In this document: in pieces, positions 20,042 to 28,953 of the stretch
How the letters are laid out: each line of letters opens with the position of its first letter
How positions within the stretch are numbered: position 1 is the stretch's first letter
NCBI RefSeq assembly: GCF_004364245.1
Contig: NZ_SOAV01000013.1
Location: 211,139 to 275,138 of the forward strand
Length of the DNA stretch: 64,000 nucleotides
Origin: Streptomyces sp. BK208
GTDB lineage: Bacteria; Actinomycetota; Actinomycetes; Streptomycetales; Streptomycetaceae
Direction: 5' to 3'
Made by a program: the position numbers and the translations under genes
The notes under the pieces: generated by a model
Databases searched by the model: none
What the model saw: only the letters and a program-made list of their open reading frames with translations
Told to the model about the DNA's origin: nothing

Positions 20042-21307
20042 TCACACGACGTGGACCGGGTGGCGGACGACCGCGTCGAACAGGTAGCCCTGCGTGTTGG
20101 CGGCCGTGGCGTCCGGCTGCGTCCGTCCGGTGCTGTCGGTGGCCCGGGCCAGCAGGGTGCGGGGGCCGGCGGCCGACGGCCGCCACCGGGTGGACCAGCG
20201 GACCCAGCCGTCCCGGCGCGGCCTGTCGTGCAACCGGGCCTCGCCCCAGGTGGTGCCGCCGTCGGTACTGACCTCGACCCGGACGACGCCCCCGGCCCCG
20301 GACCAGGAACGCCCGGTGAGCCGGTGCGTGGTGCCCGCGGGCAGGCGCGCCTCCCAGTTGAGCTCGAAGGCGCTCTTGACGGTCTGCCGGGTCAGCGGGG
20401 CGCTGCCGCCGGCCGGGTGGGCGTCCCCGAAGAGCCGGTAGAAGTCGGTGTTCCAGGGTGAGTAGAGGGGCTGCGCCGCCACCTCGATGTCACCGATCCA
20501 CTTGATGGAGGCGATGCCGATCCAGGACGGCACCAGAAGCCGCACGGGGTGCCCGTGGTCGGGCGGCAGGGGTTCGCCGTTCATCTCGTGGACGAGCAGG
20601 ACGTCGTCGAGGGCCTTGGACAGCGGCAGCGGACGGCGGACCCGGCCGAGGTCGGCCCCGTCGGCGGTGGAGTAGGGGGCGTCGAGACCGCGCGGCATGA
20701 CGTCCACGGCGCGCCGGTCCAGGCCGGCCCGCCGGAGGACGTCGGCGAGGCGGACACCGCGCCAGCGGGCGGCGCCGATCGCGCCGAGCGTCCAGGCGGT
20801 GCCGCTGACGGACTGGCCCTGCTGGGAGGTGAACAGGCTGCGCCCGTTGCCCGCGCACTCCACGAACGCGCTGTGTGAGACGGCCGGGAACGTCTTCAGG
20901 TCGTCGAGGGAGAACTCGACGGGACGCCGGTGGCGGAGGCCGTCACCCCAGACGATGAGCGACCAGTCGGCGGCGTCGAGGACGGGCGTCGTGGTGTGGT
21001 TACGGACGAAGAAGCGCTCGTTGGGGGTGTGGTAGCCGGTTCCGGCGAGGGCGGCGAACCGGGTCTCGGCGTTGGTGCCGCGCACGGTGAACCACGCCTC
21101 GGGCAGGGGCTTGACGATCCCGGCCGCGGTGACGGCCCGGCCGGCGGCCCGCGCGAGGGGGCCCGGCGCCGCGGAGGCGGCGCCGGCCAGTCCGGCGGCC
21201 GCCAGGAGACGGAGCATGTCACGGCGGGCGACGCCGTCGGCGCGGGCCTCGCCGGCCAGCCACTGGCGGAGTCTGCGGCGGTCGTGAGCGGTTTCGGAGG
21301 GACGCAT
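20042..21307 (-). CDS. Sulfite-oxidase-like molybdopterin oxidoreductase
   Basis: A 421-residue enzyme. A signal segment (VARRDMLRLLAAAGLAGAASAAPG) near residues 25-50 contains RR and suggests Tat export. The oxidoreductase molybdopterin-binding domain follows, with FFVRNHTTTP, HSAFVECAGNGRS (the conserved Mo-ligand Cys) and HGHPVRLLVPSWIGIASIKWIGDIEV. The C-terminal Mo-co dimerisation domain carries GRSWSGAGGVVRVEVSTDGGTTW. There is no heme domain, so electrons pass to an external acceptor. The substrate may be sulfite or another S/N compound. The ATG at 21307 has AAAGGCAGG upstream. Bases 19684-20041 and 21308-21871 hold no gene that I can support. Confidence 0.9.
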   Translation of the reverse strand: MRPSETAHDRRRLRQWLAGEARADGVARRDMLRLLAAAGLAGAASAAPGPLARAAGRAVTAAGIVKPLPEAWFTVRGTNAETRFAALAGTGYHTPNERFFVRNHTTTPVLDAADWSLIVWGDGLRHRRPVEFSLDDLKTFPAVSHSAFVECAGNGRSLFTSQQGQSVSGTAWTLGAIGAARWRGVRLADVLRRAGLDRRAVDVMPRGLDAPYSTADGADLGRVRRPLPLSKALDDVLLVHEMNGEPLPPDHGHPVRLLVPSWIGIASIKWIGDIEVAAQPLYSPWNTDFYRLFGDAHPAGGSAPLTRQTVKSAFELNWEARLPAGTTHRLTGRSWSGAGGVVRVEVSTDGGTTWGEARLHDRPRRDGWVRWSTRWRPSAAGPRTLLARATDSTGRTQPDATAANTQGYLFDAVVRHPVHVV

Positions 21308-21871
21308 GGCGGCCTGCCTTTCGCCCGGAGCACGACCCTTGCCGGAGCACGGGCGATGCGTCGGGGACGCGGAGAACGGGGGAAGCTCCCGGGGCGGAGA
21401 GGCGCCCGGAGAGGCGCTCGGCACCGGCGCGGTGCGTCCACCCGGCGGACGGACGGGAACAGCGCGGCGCGGATCAGACGGTGTGGATCAACAACAGCCG
21501 TGGAGCACGAGCACACGGGACCGCGGGGCGGTGGTGCGGCGTCGGCTGGGGACCATGGCGCCATGCTACGAGAGCGGCGGCGCGCGTGGGCCGGAACCGG
21601 CGGACTCGCCCAGCGGCTCCGCCGGTTCCGCGCGGTCGGCTTCTCCGTCCACGCGGTCATCGTCGCAGACCGTCCGGGGCACGTGCTGCCTGACGAGGCA
21701 CTGGTTGCCCGCCGCCGAGGGTCCCGCCGCGCCGCCCCTCCGGTAGCGCCGCGGCCGCAGCCGCGCCCCGCAGGCCCAGCCTGCCGGCGTCCCGGCCGGC
21801 CGCTGACCGCCCCCCGGCGGGGGCGTGGCGAACACACCCGACCCGCCCCTGCGGCCCCGCCGGGACTCCGG

Positions 21872-22423
21872 CCGACAGGAAGGCGTTCCACCCGCGTGCG
21901 AGAGCCTCCGCCGCGCCGTAGCTCAGCAGACCGGGCAACGTGCCGTCGCGCCGGTTGGTGACGACCAGCGTCGGGCGTGTGGTGCCCGAGGCGTCGGGAC
22001 GCAGCAGGTATCCCGGCATGGGCGTGTCCCGTACGGGACTTCGAGCCGGACGTGGCTGCCGTGGGACGCGGCGACGAACCGGTCCCAGCAGGCTCGGTGC
22101 GCGCGGAAGGTGGGGAGGAACACCTACTGGTCGGCCATGCCGTCGATGAAGACCAGCGCCTTGCCGTAGTACTGGGATGCGGCCATCAGCGCTAGCGCGC
22201 CGTGTCGACCTGGCCCGCCTCCAGCGCCTCCTCGCCGCGCGCGGCGAGATCGGCGCCCAGCCCGGTCCAGGCGTCGAACCAGCTGTCCGGATCGCCGTCG
22301 GTGATCCGGTCGCCCGTCGAGAGGGACCGTCGAGAGCACCAGGCCGACGTCCCCGGCCCCGCACGCCGTGGCGCCCAGCATGATGCGGGCCTCGTAGTCG
22401 AAGTCGGCATCATGGAACAGACT
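21872..22423 (-). pseudogene. Alpha/beta hydrolase, multiply frameshifted remnant
   Basis: Reading down the minus strand through three frames gives SLFHDADFDYEARIMLGATA, then DSWFDAWTGLGADLAARGEEALEAGQVDTARA, then ALALMAASQYYGKALVFIDG, then MPGYLLRPDASGTTRPTLVVTNRRDGTLPGLLSYGAAEALARGWNAFL. This order matches the N-terminal helical cap and first strands of a family of ~370-residue alpha/beta hydrolases. The catalytic Ser, Asp and His part is missing after 21872. At least three frameshifts separate the blocks. Known members hydrolyse C-C or ester bonds; this copy is dead. Confidence 0.7.
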
Positions 22424-22655
22424 GCCCGGTGCGGCGATGCGTCTGCGTCCGTCCATCCGCGCTCCGGCGTGGCGCCACAGTGCCTGCCGTGCCCCAACCG
22501 GACCGGGGCCCCGGCCGGCCGACCGCCGCGGCCACCGCTCAGAAGAAGAACTCCGCCCTCTTGACGATGGTCCCGGCCCTGCCACCCCGCCCGCCCGACG
22601 GCTTCCCCCGCGCGCACCGGTCTCCCGCGCCCGGTCACCGACTTATCTCGTCTGG

Positions 22656-22686
22656 TTGACGATATCTACGTCCGCCAGTTATCGTC
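22656..22686 (+). promoter_or_regulatory. Putative promoter with inverted repeat upstream of the SPFH gene
   Basis: TTGACG (22656-22661) and TTATCG (22679-22684) are 17 bases apart, a plausible sigma-70-like pair. They overlap an inverted repeat, GACGATA (22658-22664) and TATCGTC (22680-22686), which would suit a repressor covering the promoter. A GAGGGGG ribosome binding site precedes the ATG at 22714. This is an inference from sequence only. Confidence 0.4.
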
Positions 22687-22713
22687 GCACTGACGAAATC
22701 GAGGGGGTCCGTC

Positions 22714-23727
22714 ATGGCCGACATCACCCGGCGCTTCGGATGGCGCCATCTGCGCTCCGCGCCCACCGCCCACATCCGCCACCACAAGCGCGGCCGGCTC
22801 GTCCACGACGGCCGGGGACTCAGCTTCTGGTACCGGTCGCTGTCGGCGGCGCTGTCCGAAGTGCCGGTCGACGACCGGGAGCTGGCCATGGCGTTCCACG
22901 CCCGGACGGCCGACTTCCAGGACGTCGCCGTGCAGGCCACCGTCACCTACCGGATCAGTGACCCGGCCGAGGCGGCGAACCGGCTGGACTTCTCCGTGGA
23001 CCCCGACAGCGGGAGGTGGCGCGGCGCCCCCCTGGAGCAGATCGCCACCCTCCTGACCGAGACCGCGCAACAGCACACGCTGGACGTGCTGGCCCGCACC
23101 CCGCTGGCCGTCGCGCTGGTGGACGGCGTCGCCTCCGTGCGGGAACGGGTCGCCGCCGGTCTCGCCGCCGAACCCCGCCTGCCGGCCACCGGCATCGACG
23201 TGGTCGCCGTACGCGTCGTGGCTATCCGGCCGGAGGCGGAGGTGGAGCGCGCCCTGCGCTCCCCGGCCCGCGAGCAGATCCAGCAGGAGGCGGACCGGGC
23301 CACCTACGAGCGGCGGGCCGTCGCCGTCGAGCGCGAGCGTGCCATCGCCGAGAACGAACTGGCCAGCCAGATCGAACTGGCCAGGCGCGAGGAGCAGTTG
23401 GTCGACCAGCGCGGCACCAACACGCGGCGCGCGGCGGAGGAGACGGCGGCGGCGGACGGCGTACGGACCGAGGCCGAGGCGGCCCGCACGGTCCGCTTGG
23501 CCCGCGCGGAGGCCGAGGCCGCGCGCGCGACGGGCGCGGCGCGCGCCGAGGCCCAGGCCGCCTGGCTACGGGTGCACGGCGAGGTCGATCCGGCCACGCT
23601 GCACGCCCTGGCGGCGACCCGGCTGGCGGAGAACCTGCCGCGGATCGAGAGCGTCACCCTTGCCCCCGACGTGCTGACCGGGCTCCTCGCCAGGATGGGG
23701 CGGCCGGAAGGTCGGGCGGACGCGTGA
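22714..23727 (+). CDS. SPFH/band-7 domain protein
   Basis: A 337-residue protein. Residues ~20-180 form an SPFH domain (FHARTADFQDVAVQATVTYRISDPAEAANRLDF, and ATGIDVVAVRVVAIRPEAEVERALRSPAREQIQQEADRATYERRAVAVERERAIAENEL). A long coiled coil rich in Ala, Glu and Arg follows to about residue 275. There is no clear transmembrane helix at the N terminus, unlike classic flotillins. Such proteins usually build membrane-associated oligomeric scaffolds. The stop overlaps the GTG start of the NAD-kinase-like gene (GTGA), so the two are translationally coupled and probably act together. Confidence 0.9.
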   Translation: MADITRRFGWRHLRSAPTAHIRHHKRGRLVHDGRGLSFWYRSLSAALSEVPVDDRELAMAFHARTADFQDVAVQATVTYRISDPAEAANRLDFSVDPDSGRWRGAPLEQIATLLTETAQQHTLDVLARTPLAVALVDGVASVRERVAAGLAAEPRLPATGIDVVAVRVVAIRPEAEVERALRSPAREQIQQEADRATYERRAVAVERERAIAENELASQIELARREEQLVDQRGTNTRRAAEETAAADGVRTEAEAARTVRLARAEAEAARATGAARAEAQAAWLRVHGEVDPATLHALAATRLAENLPRIESVTLAPDVLTGLLARMGRPEGRADA

Positions 23728-24626
23728 GCCTGGCCCCGCGGGCGGTGCTCGTGCACCGCAGGACCGAGTACGAGGAACTGCTCGCCCGGCACGGGACGCA
23801 CGGGCAGGCGGCGTTCTTCCTCTCCAGCCGCGGCCGCTCGATCGACGAGGTGGCCCGCCGCCACGACGCCACCCTGGGGGCGCTGCGGGAGGTGGCGTCG
23901 GCGGTGCCGCCGACCTGGCGCAGCACCAGGGTGGAACGGGCGGACCTGGACCGGTTCCTGTTCGCCCCGGAGGACGTGGTGGTCGTGGTCGGCCAGGACG
24001 GCTTGGTCGCCAACACCGCGAAGTACCTCTCCGGGCAGCCGGTGGTGGGCATCGACACCGATCCGGGACGCAATCCGGGGGTCCTGGTCCGTCACCGCTG
24101 CGCCGACGCGGCAGGTCTGCTGCGCGCCGCGACCGCGGCCCGGGACGGGGGCGGCGGGGCGGAGGAGCTGACCATGGCCGAGGCGGTCGCCGACGACACC
24201 CAGCGCCTCCTGGCGCTGAACGAGATCTACCTGGGGCCGCCCGGCCACCAGACGGCCCGTTACCGCCTGGGCACCGGGACGGACCCGGGCGAGACCCAGG
24301 CTTCCTCCGGCGTCCTCGTCGGCACCGGCACCGGCGCCACCGGCTGGCTCCGCTCCCTGTGGCTGGAGCGCGGCGCCACCGGGACGATGCCCGCGCCACG
24401 CGATCCGCGACTGCTGTGGTTCGTGCGCGAGGCCTGGCCTTCGCCCGCGACCGGCACCTCGAGGGTCTCGGGTGAACTGGGGCGGGGACAGGCGCTGCGG
24501 CTGACCGTGGAGTCGGACCGGTTGGTGGTCTTCGGGGACGGGATGGAGGCCGACGCCCTGGAGCTGACGTGGGGCCAGAGCGTGCGGGTGGGGATCGCCG
24601 CGGCGTCACTGCGCCTGGTGACGTGA
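23724..24626 (+). CDS. NAD-kinase-like protein coupled to the SPFH gene
   Basis: A 300-residue protein related to ATP-NAD kinases. The Gly-rich nucleotide motif is VVVVGQDGLVANTAKYL, where canonical kinases have GGDG, so Gly is replaced by Gln. PVVGIDTDPGRNPGVLVRH and SSGVLVGTGTGATGWLRSLWLERG match the NAD-site loops. An N-terminal extension contains YEELLARHGTHGQAAFFLSSRGRSIDEV. The GTG at 23724 overlaps the SPFH stop; the longer upstream frame is a shadow. It may phosphorylate NAD or a related substrate, or only bind it. The altered motif makes canonical activity uncertain. Confidence 0.8.
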   Translation: MSLAPRAVLVHRRTEYEELLARHGTHGQAAFFLSSRGRSIDEVARRHDATLGALREVASAVPPTWRSTRVERADLDRFLFAPEDVVVVVGQDGLVANTAKYLSGQPVVGIDTDPGRNPGVLVRHRCADAAGLLRAATAARDGGGGAEELTMAEAVADDTQRLLALNEIYLGPPGHQTARYRLGTGTDPGETQASSGVLVGTGTGATGWLRSLWLERGATGTMPAPRDPRLLWFVREAWPSPATGTSRVSGELGRGQALRLTVESDRLVVFGDGMEADALELTWGQSVRVGIAAASLRLVT

Positions 24627-24858
24627 AGGGCCCTGTCCGCGGGTCACCGGTGACCGGCTGGGGGGGGCGATCGCGGTCGGCGCGGCACCGGGACGCGGAG
24701 CCGTCGCGCGCGTGAGACGCCCGGACCGCCGGGGGGCCTGCGGTTTCGGGCGGGAGCGGAGCGTCACCGGACGGCGGGCGCGCCAGGGCCGGCCGTCCGG
24801 GCGAGGCCGAGCGGCACCGAGGCGGCCAGGCCGTGCCCGGCGTGCCGGGTCCGGCTCG

Positions 24859-26020
24859 TCACGCCCGGTGCGACCGCTCCTGCGACCGCACCCAGGCGGT
24901 GACTGCCTCGACCGCGTCGACCACCGCCTCGAAGCGGAGCGAGTGGTACAGGGCGAAGGCATTGTGCCCGCCGCGCAACTCGGCGTGGACGACCGGATTG
25001 TCGGACGCGTCGAGCAGCCCGTCGGCCACCTCTCGGATGTCGGCCGCGGGTACGCACGGGTCCAGGTCCCCGTGGACGATCAGCACGGGCGGCGCGTCCG
25101 GCCGGGCATGGCCCATCGGTGACGACTCGGCGCCCTGGTGCCAGTACGCGCCCAGGAAGCCGTTCAGGACGACGACGCCGCTTACCGAGGTGTCGGCTTC
25201 CTCGAAACCCGGCTGGAACGCGGGTTTGCCGGGGGTCAGTGGGGCGACGGAGCTCATGTGGCCTCCCGCCGAACTGCACGCCACGAACAAGGTCGACGGA
25301 TCGGCGCCGTACTCCTGGGCGTGCTTTCGCGCCCAGGAGATCACCTCCTCCAGGTCGATCATGTGCTCGGGTGCCGGACGTGGGGTTTCAACCGGCTGGC
25401 GCTGATGGTCACCCAGCCACGGCTCGCCAGCCGGTAGTGGAGGGGGAGCGACTGGCTGTTCTTGCCACCGCCGCTGTAGTGGCCGCCGTGCACGTGGATC
25501 AGCACGGGCGCACCCTTGGGACGCGACCGGTGGTACACGTCCAGCAGGTTGTGGCGGCCCACGTCCCCGTACGACAGGTTGGCCACGCGTCGGACGTTCC
25601 AGCGGCGCCGGGGGATGGGGACGAACAGGTGCGAGCCCATGGCGCCTGCGCCGGAGCCCTTCGGCGAGGTCCGCGTCGATGGAGGCGCGCCACCCGTCGC
25701 CGAGGCCCTCGGTCGTAGCGCGCTCGATCCGGTCCCGCTCGCCCCAGGCGCGGTGGGCGATCACCGCGAGCCCGGGCAGGGTCACGACGGCCGGCCCGAC
25801 GGTCGCCCAGGCGGCCGGCGAGTCGATGTCGCCCTCGGAGAAGGCCAAGTGCCGTCGGGACCAGCAGCACCCAGAAGAAGGCGGCGAACGGCAGCTCGTC
25901 GGCAGCCAGCCCGAAGAGGTAACTGGGGCGGCCCAGCGGATGCTCCCACGGCACCGGCCGCAGCGCGCACTACGTGCTGATCGCGGCGATCGTCACGGTG
26001 ATCAGATATCCGACGGGCAC
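24859..26020 (-). pseudogene. Alpha/beta hydrolase (esterase/lipase type), four-way broken
   Basis: The gene starts at GTG 26018-26020 with a strong AGGAGG upstream and reads PVGYLITVTIAAIST, then an in-frame TAG (25970-25972). It continues CALRPVPWEHPLGRPSYLFGLAADELPFAAFFWVLL in the same frame. Frameshifts near 25850, 25640 and 25370 separate AFSEGDIDSPAAWATVGPAVVTLPGLAVIAHRAW, then RRVANLSYGDVGRHNLLDVYHRSRPKGAPVLIHVHGGHYSGG, then the last 165 residues. That last part has the nucleophile elbow CSSAGG, PVLIVHGDLDPCVPAADIREV and GGHNAF. The original was an HGG-type esterase of about 385 residues with N-terminal membrane helices. Confidence 0.85.
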
Positions 26021-26298
26021 GGCACCTCCTGGCACGGCGGTCGGCCCGGCCTGCGCGCGTACCCCCGGCGAGGGCGGCGGGCACCAGTCTTCCCTGGTGC
26101 TCGGGAAAGGCTCATTGCCGGGCCCCTCTTCGGCCGCACCGTGCCCGCTTCGCCGAACACGCCCCGCTGCGCCCGCTGTCGGAAGCACTACGGGTACGGG
26201 GTGCCAACCCCACCCCCCGATCACCTGCCAGCATGATGGCCGGGCACCGGCCGGTCCGACACCGTGGGGTGATCACCGATCAACGGGAGGACACCGTC

Positions 26299-27672
26299 GT
26301 GCGTACTGTCGTAGCGGCCGGCGCCGTCGCGCTCGCCCTGGCACTCACCGCCCCCACCGCCCTCGCACAGCCCGCGGCACCCCGGACCGACGGCGTGTGG
26401 CGGACGGACGGCTACGGCACCGTCGTCGTCCTCGACGGCGACACCCTGCAGGAGTACCAGACGACCGCCGTCGGCTGCCTGAAGGGCGACGCGGCCCGGC
26501 GCACCGCACCCGGCCGGTACACCGGGGCCGACGGCGACGTCATCACCGTCCGGGTCGCGGGCGACGGACACCACGCCTCCCTGAGCGTCGACGGCTCCGT
26601 GGGGCACCGCGCACTGCGACGGCTTCCGCTCCTGCCGGGCGCCTGCACCCGGCCGCTGCCCCAGGACCCGGTCACCACCTTCGACGTCTTCTGGCAGTCC
26701 TTCGAGGACAACTACCCCTTCTTCGCCGCCAAGGGCGTCGACTGGCACGCGGTACGGCAGCAGTACCGGCCACATGTGCGCCCCGACACCACCCGCGAGC
26801 AGCTCTTCGACCTCTTCAGCAGCATGGTCCGGCCCCTCCACGACGCCCACGTGGCCGTCCGTGACGGGGAGCGGGCCTACGCCGAGGTGCGCCCCGGCAC
26901 CGAGGCCCCGGGCGCCGGCCTCGACGCCAGGGCGAGGGAGCTGATCACGACGAGAGACCTGCGCGACGCCCCCTACCGGCGGGAGTTCGCGCAAGGCCGC
27001 ATCACCTACGCCGACCTCGCCGGCCCCGGTCGGCTCGGCTACCTGCGCGTCTCCGGCTTCGGCGGCTACACCGGCGACGACCCCTCCTACACGGCGCAGC
27101 TGCGGGAGCTGGACGCCGCCCTGGACACCGTGTTCACCGTCGACCGCGCCCACCGCCTGCGCGGTCTGATCATCGACCTGCGCGTCAACGGCGGCGGCTC
27201 CGACGCCCTCGGCGTCCACCTGGCCGGACGGCTCACGGACACGCCGTACACCGCCTACGCCAAGCGTGTCCGCAACGACCCGCACGATCCCGCCCGCCGC
27301 ACCGCGCCCGAGCCCGTGCCGGTCCTCCCCTCGCCCGCGCCCCGCTTCACCGGGCCCGTCGCCGTCCTGACCGGCGGCTCCACTTTCAGCGCCGGGGAGA
27401 CCTTCACCCAGGCGCTGATGGCCCGCCCGGGTCGGACGCTGCGGATCGGACAGGCCACCCAGGGCCTGTTCTCCGACGTCATGCACCGGTACCTGCCCAA
27501 CGGCATGAACGCCTGGCTGCCCAACGAGGAGTTCCTCGACGCCGCGGGCCGCACCTACGACGGCACCGGCATCCCGCCCCACCTCGTCGAGCCGGTCTTC
27601 ACAGCGCAGGAGTTCGCTGAGGGGCGCGACTCGGCCTTCGACCGCGCGGTGAATGCCCTGTGCCGGCGCTGA
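26299..27672 (+). CDS. Secreted S41-family (Tsp-like) serine peptidase
   Basis: A 457-residue exported protease. The GTG at 26299 has GGGAGG upstream and opens a clear signal peptide (RTVVAAGAVALALALTAPTALAQP). The first ~110 mature residues form a beta-rich N domain. The tail-specific protease core follows: TTFDVFWQSFEDNYPFFAAKGVDWHAV, the RPLHDAHVAV loop, LRGLIIDLRVNGGGSDALG, and GPVAVLTGGSTFSAGETFTQAL with the nucleophilic Ser. A PDZ domain is not obvious. It ends with GTGIPPHLVEPVFT. No operon partner; the target protein is unknown. Confidence 0.92.
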   Translation: MRTVVAAGAVALALALTAPTALAQPAAPRTDGVWRTDGYGTVVVLDGDTLQEYQTTAVGCLKGDAARRTAPGRYTGADGDVITVRVAGDGHHASLSVDGSVGHRALRRLPLLPGACTRPLPQDPVTTFDVFWQSFEDNYPFFAAKGVDWHAVRQQYRPHVRPDTTREQLFDLFSSMVRPLHDAHVAVRDGERAYAEVRPGTEAPGAGLDARARELITTRDLRDAPYRREFAQGRITYADLAGPGRLGYLRVSGFGGYTGDDPSYTAQLRELDAALDTVFTVDRAHRLRGLIIDLRVNGGGSDALGVHLAGRLTDTPYTAYAKRVRNDPHDPARRTAPEPVPVLPSPAPRFTGPVAVLTGGSTFSAGETFTQALMARPGRTLRIGQATQGLFSDVMHRYLPNGMNAWLPNEEFLDAAGRTYDGTGIPPHLVEPVFTAQEFAEGRDSAFDRAVNALCRR

Positions 27673-28001
27673 CCCCGCACACGAGGACGCGGCTGCCGCG
27701 GTGACCGGATGCCGCGGTCGTTGCGCAGGGCCTGGAGGAGCCAGGGGTGCACCGGGATCAGGTTCGGCACCACCTGCCAGCCGTTGACGATCCACACCAG
27801 CCGCCAGTGCCGGTCCACCCTCGGATCGTGTACCTCTTCGAACTCCTGGACCATCCAGCCCCGGAAGCCAGTGTCAGGGGTGCGCGCGGACACCTCGGCG
27901 AAGCGATGCACAAGGTCGTCGATGACGGGTGCGGCCCGGCCGCTGAACGGGCCGATTCCCGACTCCAGGGCCGCGGGCACCGTCTGACGGGTGGCCTCCA
28001 T
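27555..28001 (-). pseudogene. Unrecognised protein, C-terminally replaced
   Basis: Residues 1-95 from the ATG at 28001 look like genuine protein: MEATRQTVPAALESGIGPFSG, VIDDLVHRFAEVSARTPDTGFRGWMVQEFEEVHDPRVDRHWRLVWIVNGWQVVPNLIPVHPWLLQALRND. GAGG lies just upstream. After about 27710 the frame becomes Arg-rich and runs antisense to the S41 peptidase, so the natural C terminus appears lost. I do not recognise the family. A frameshift is an alternative to deletion. Confidence 0.4.
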
Positions 28002-28289
28002 CAGTTCCTCGCCCGCTTCGCTCTCGACGGCGAGGGGACGCCCAAACCGCGTGCTCTTCGCCCGCGTCGCCAGCCCTCCCCCTGACCGCCGTGGCCGAGG
28101 CCCATGTGCGACTCGCGCAGGGCGGCCTGCCCGGACGCATCGTCCTCGTGCCGTGAACCGCTCGCCCGTTGCCGACGGGCTCGGCGGCACGGTGCGCAGG
28201 TGCCGCCGATGCGCCTACCCCCGGCGCCCGCGCACCCCCGTCACCCGACCCAACGCACGGCAACACCACGAACCACGAAGGAAACCCAC

Positions 28290-28837
28290 ATGATGAACAG
28301 CGCTGTCCTCGGCGCCAATGGAGCCATCGGCTCCGCCATCATGCGCGAGGCCCCGCACCGGGGCCACCGCGTCACCGCGGGCGTCCGCGATCCCGAGAAG
28401 GCCGACGAACGGCACGCCGACCTGTCTGTCACCACGGGCGACGTCCTCGACCCGCAGTCGGTCACCGCTGCGGCGAAGGGGCGGGACGTCGTCGTCAGCA
28501 CCGTCGTCGGCGGCGGCGCCGGCTCCCTGCGCACCCCGACGGCAAGCAGGTCGGGGGCACCCCCGACCTGCCCGACTTCCTCCTGCAGATCATGCACGCC
28601 CACGGCGACGCCCTCGACCACCACCGCACCGTGACCGACGTCGACTGGAGCAACCTCAGCCCCGCAGCGACGGTCACTCCCGGCGACCGTACCGGCGTCT
28701 ATCGGACCGCCCTAGACGACCTCGCCATGGACCAGAACGGTGACCGCACCCTTTCCGTCGAGGACCACGCCGTCGCCCTCCTCGACGAGATCGAGCAGCC
28801 TCGCCACCACCGCCAGCGCTTCACCGTCGGTTACTGA
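28290..28837 (+). pseudogene. NAD(P)H-binding oxidoreductase with internal deletion
   Basis: From ATG 28290 (GAAGGA upstream) the frame reads MMNSAVLGANGAIGSAIMREAPHRGHRVTAGVRDPEKADE, a YwnB/NmrA-type Rossmann start, through DVLDPQSVTAAAKGRDVVVSTVVGGG. The reading then shifts frame at about 28535, into LPDFLLQIMHAHGDALDHHRTVTDVDWSNLSPAATVTPGDRTGVYRTALDDLAMDQNGDRTLSVEDHAVALLDEIEQPRHHRQRFTVGY. Family members are about 210 residues; the two halves total about 180, with part of the middle gone. Both the frameshift and the deletion make it non-functional. Related proteins reduce azo dyes, quinones or flavins. Confidence 0.75.
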
Positions 28838-28953
28838 CCACCCACACCCCACCCCGGCTCCGCCGGTAAGGCGCCGATGGCAACCTGGCTGCGACCGGCA
28901 CGCCGCCTACCGTGCACGAGCTCCGGGGCCACCAGCCCCGCTGCGATTGGGGC

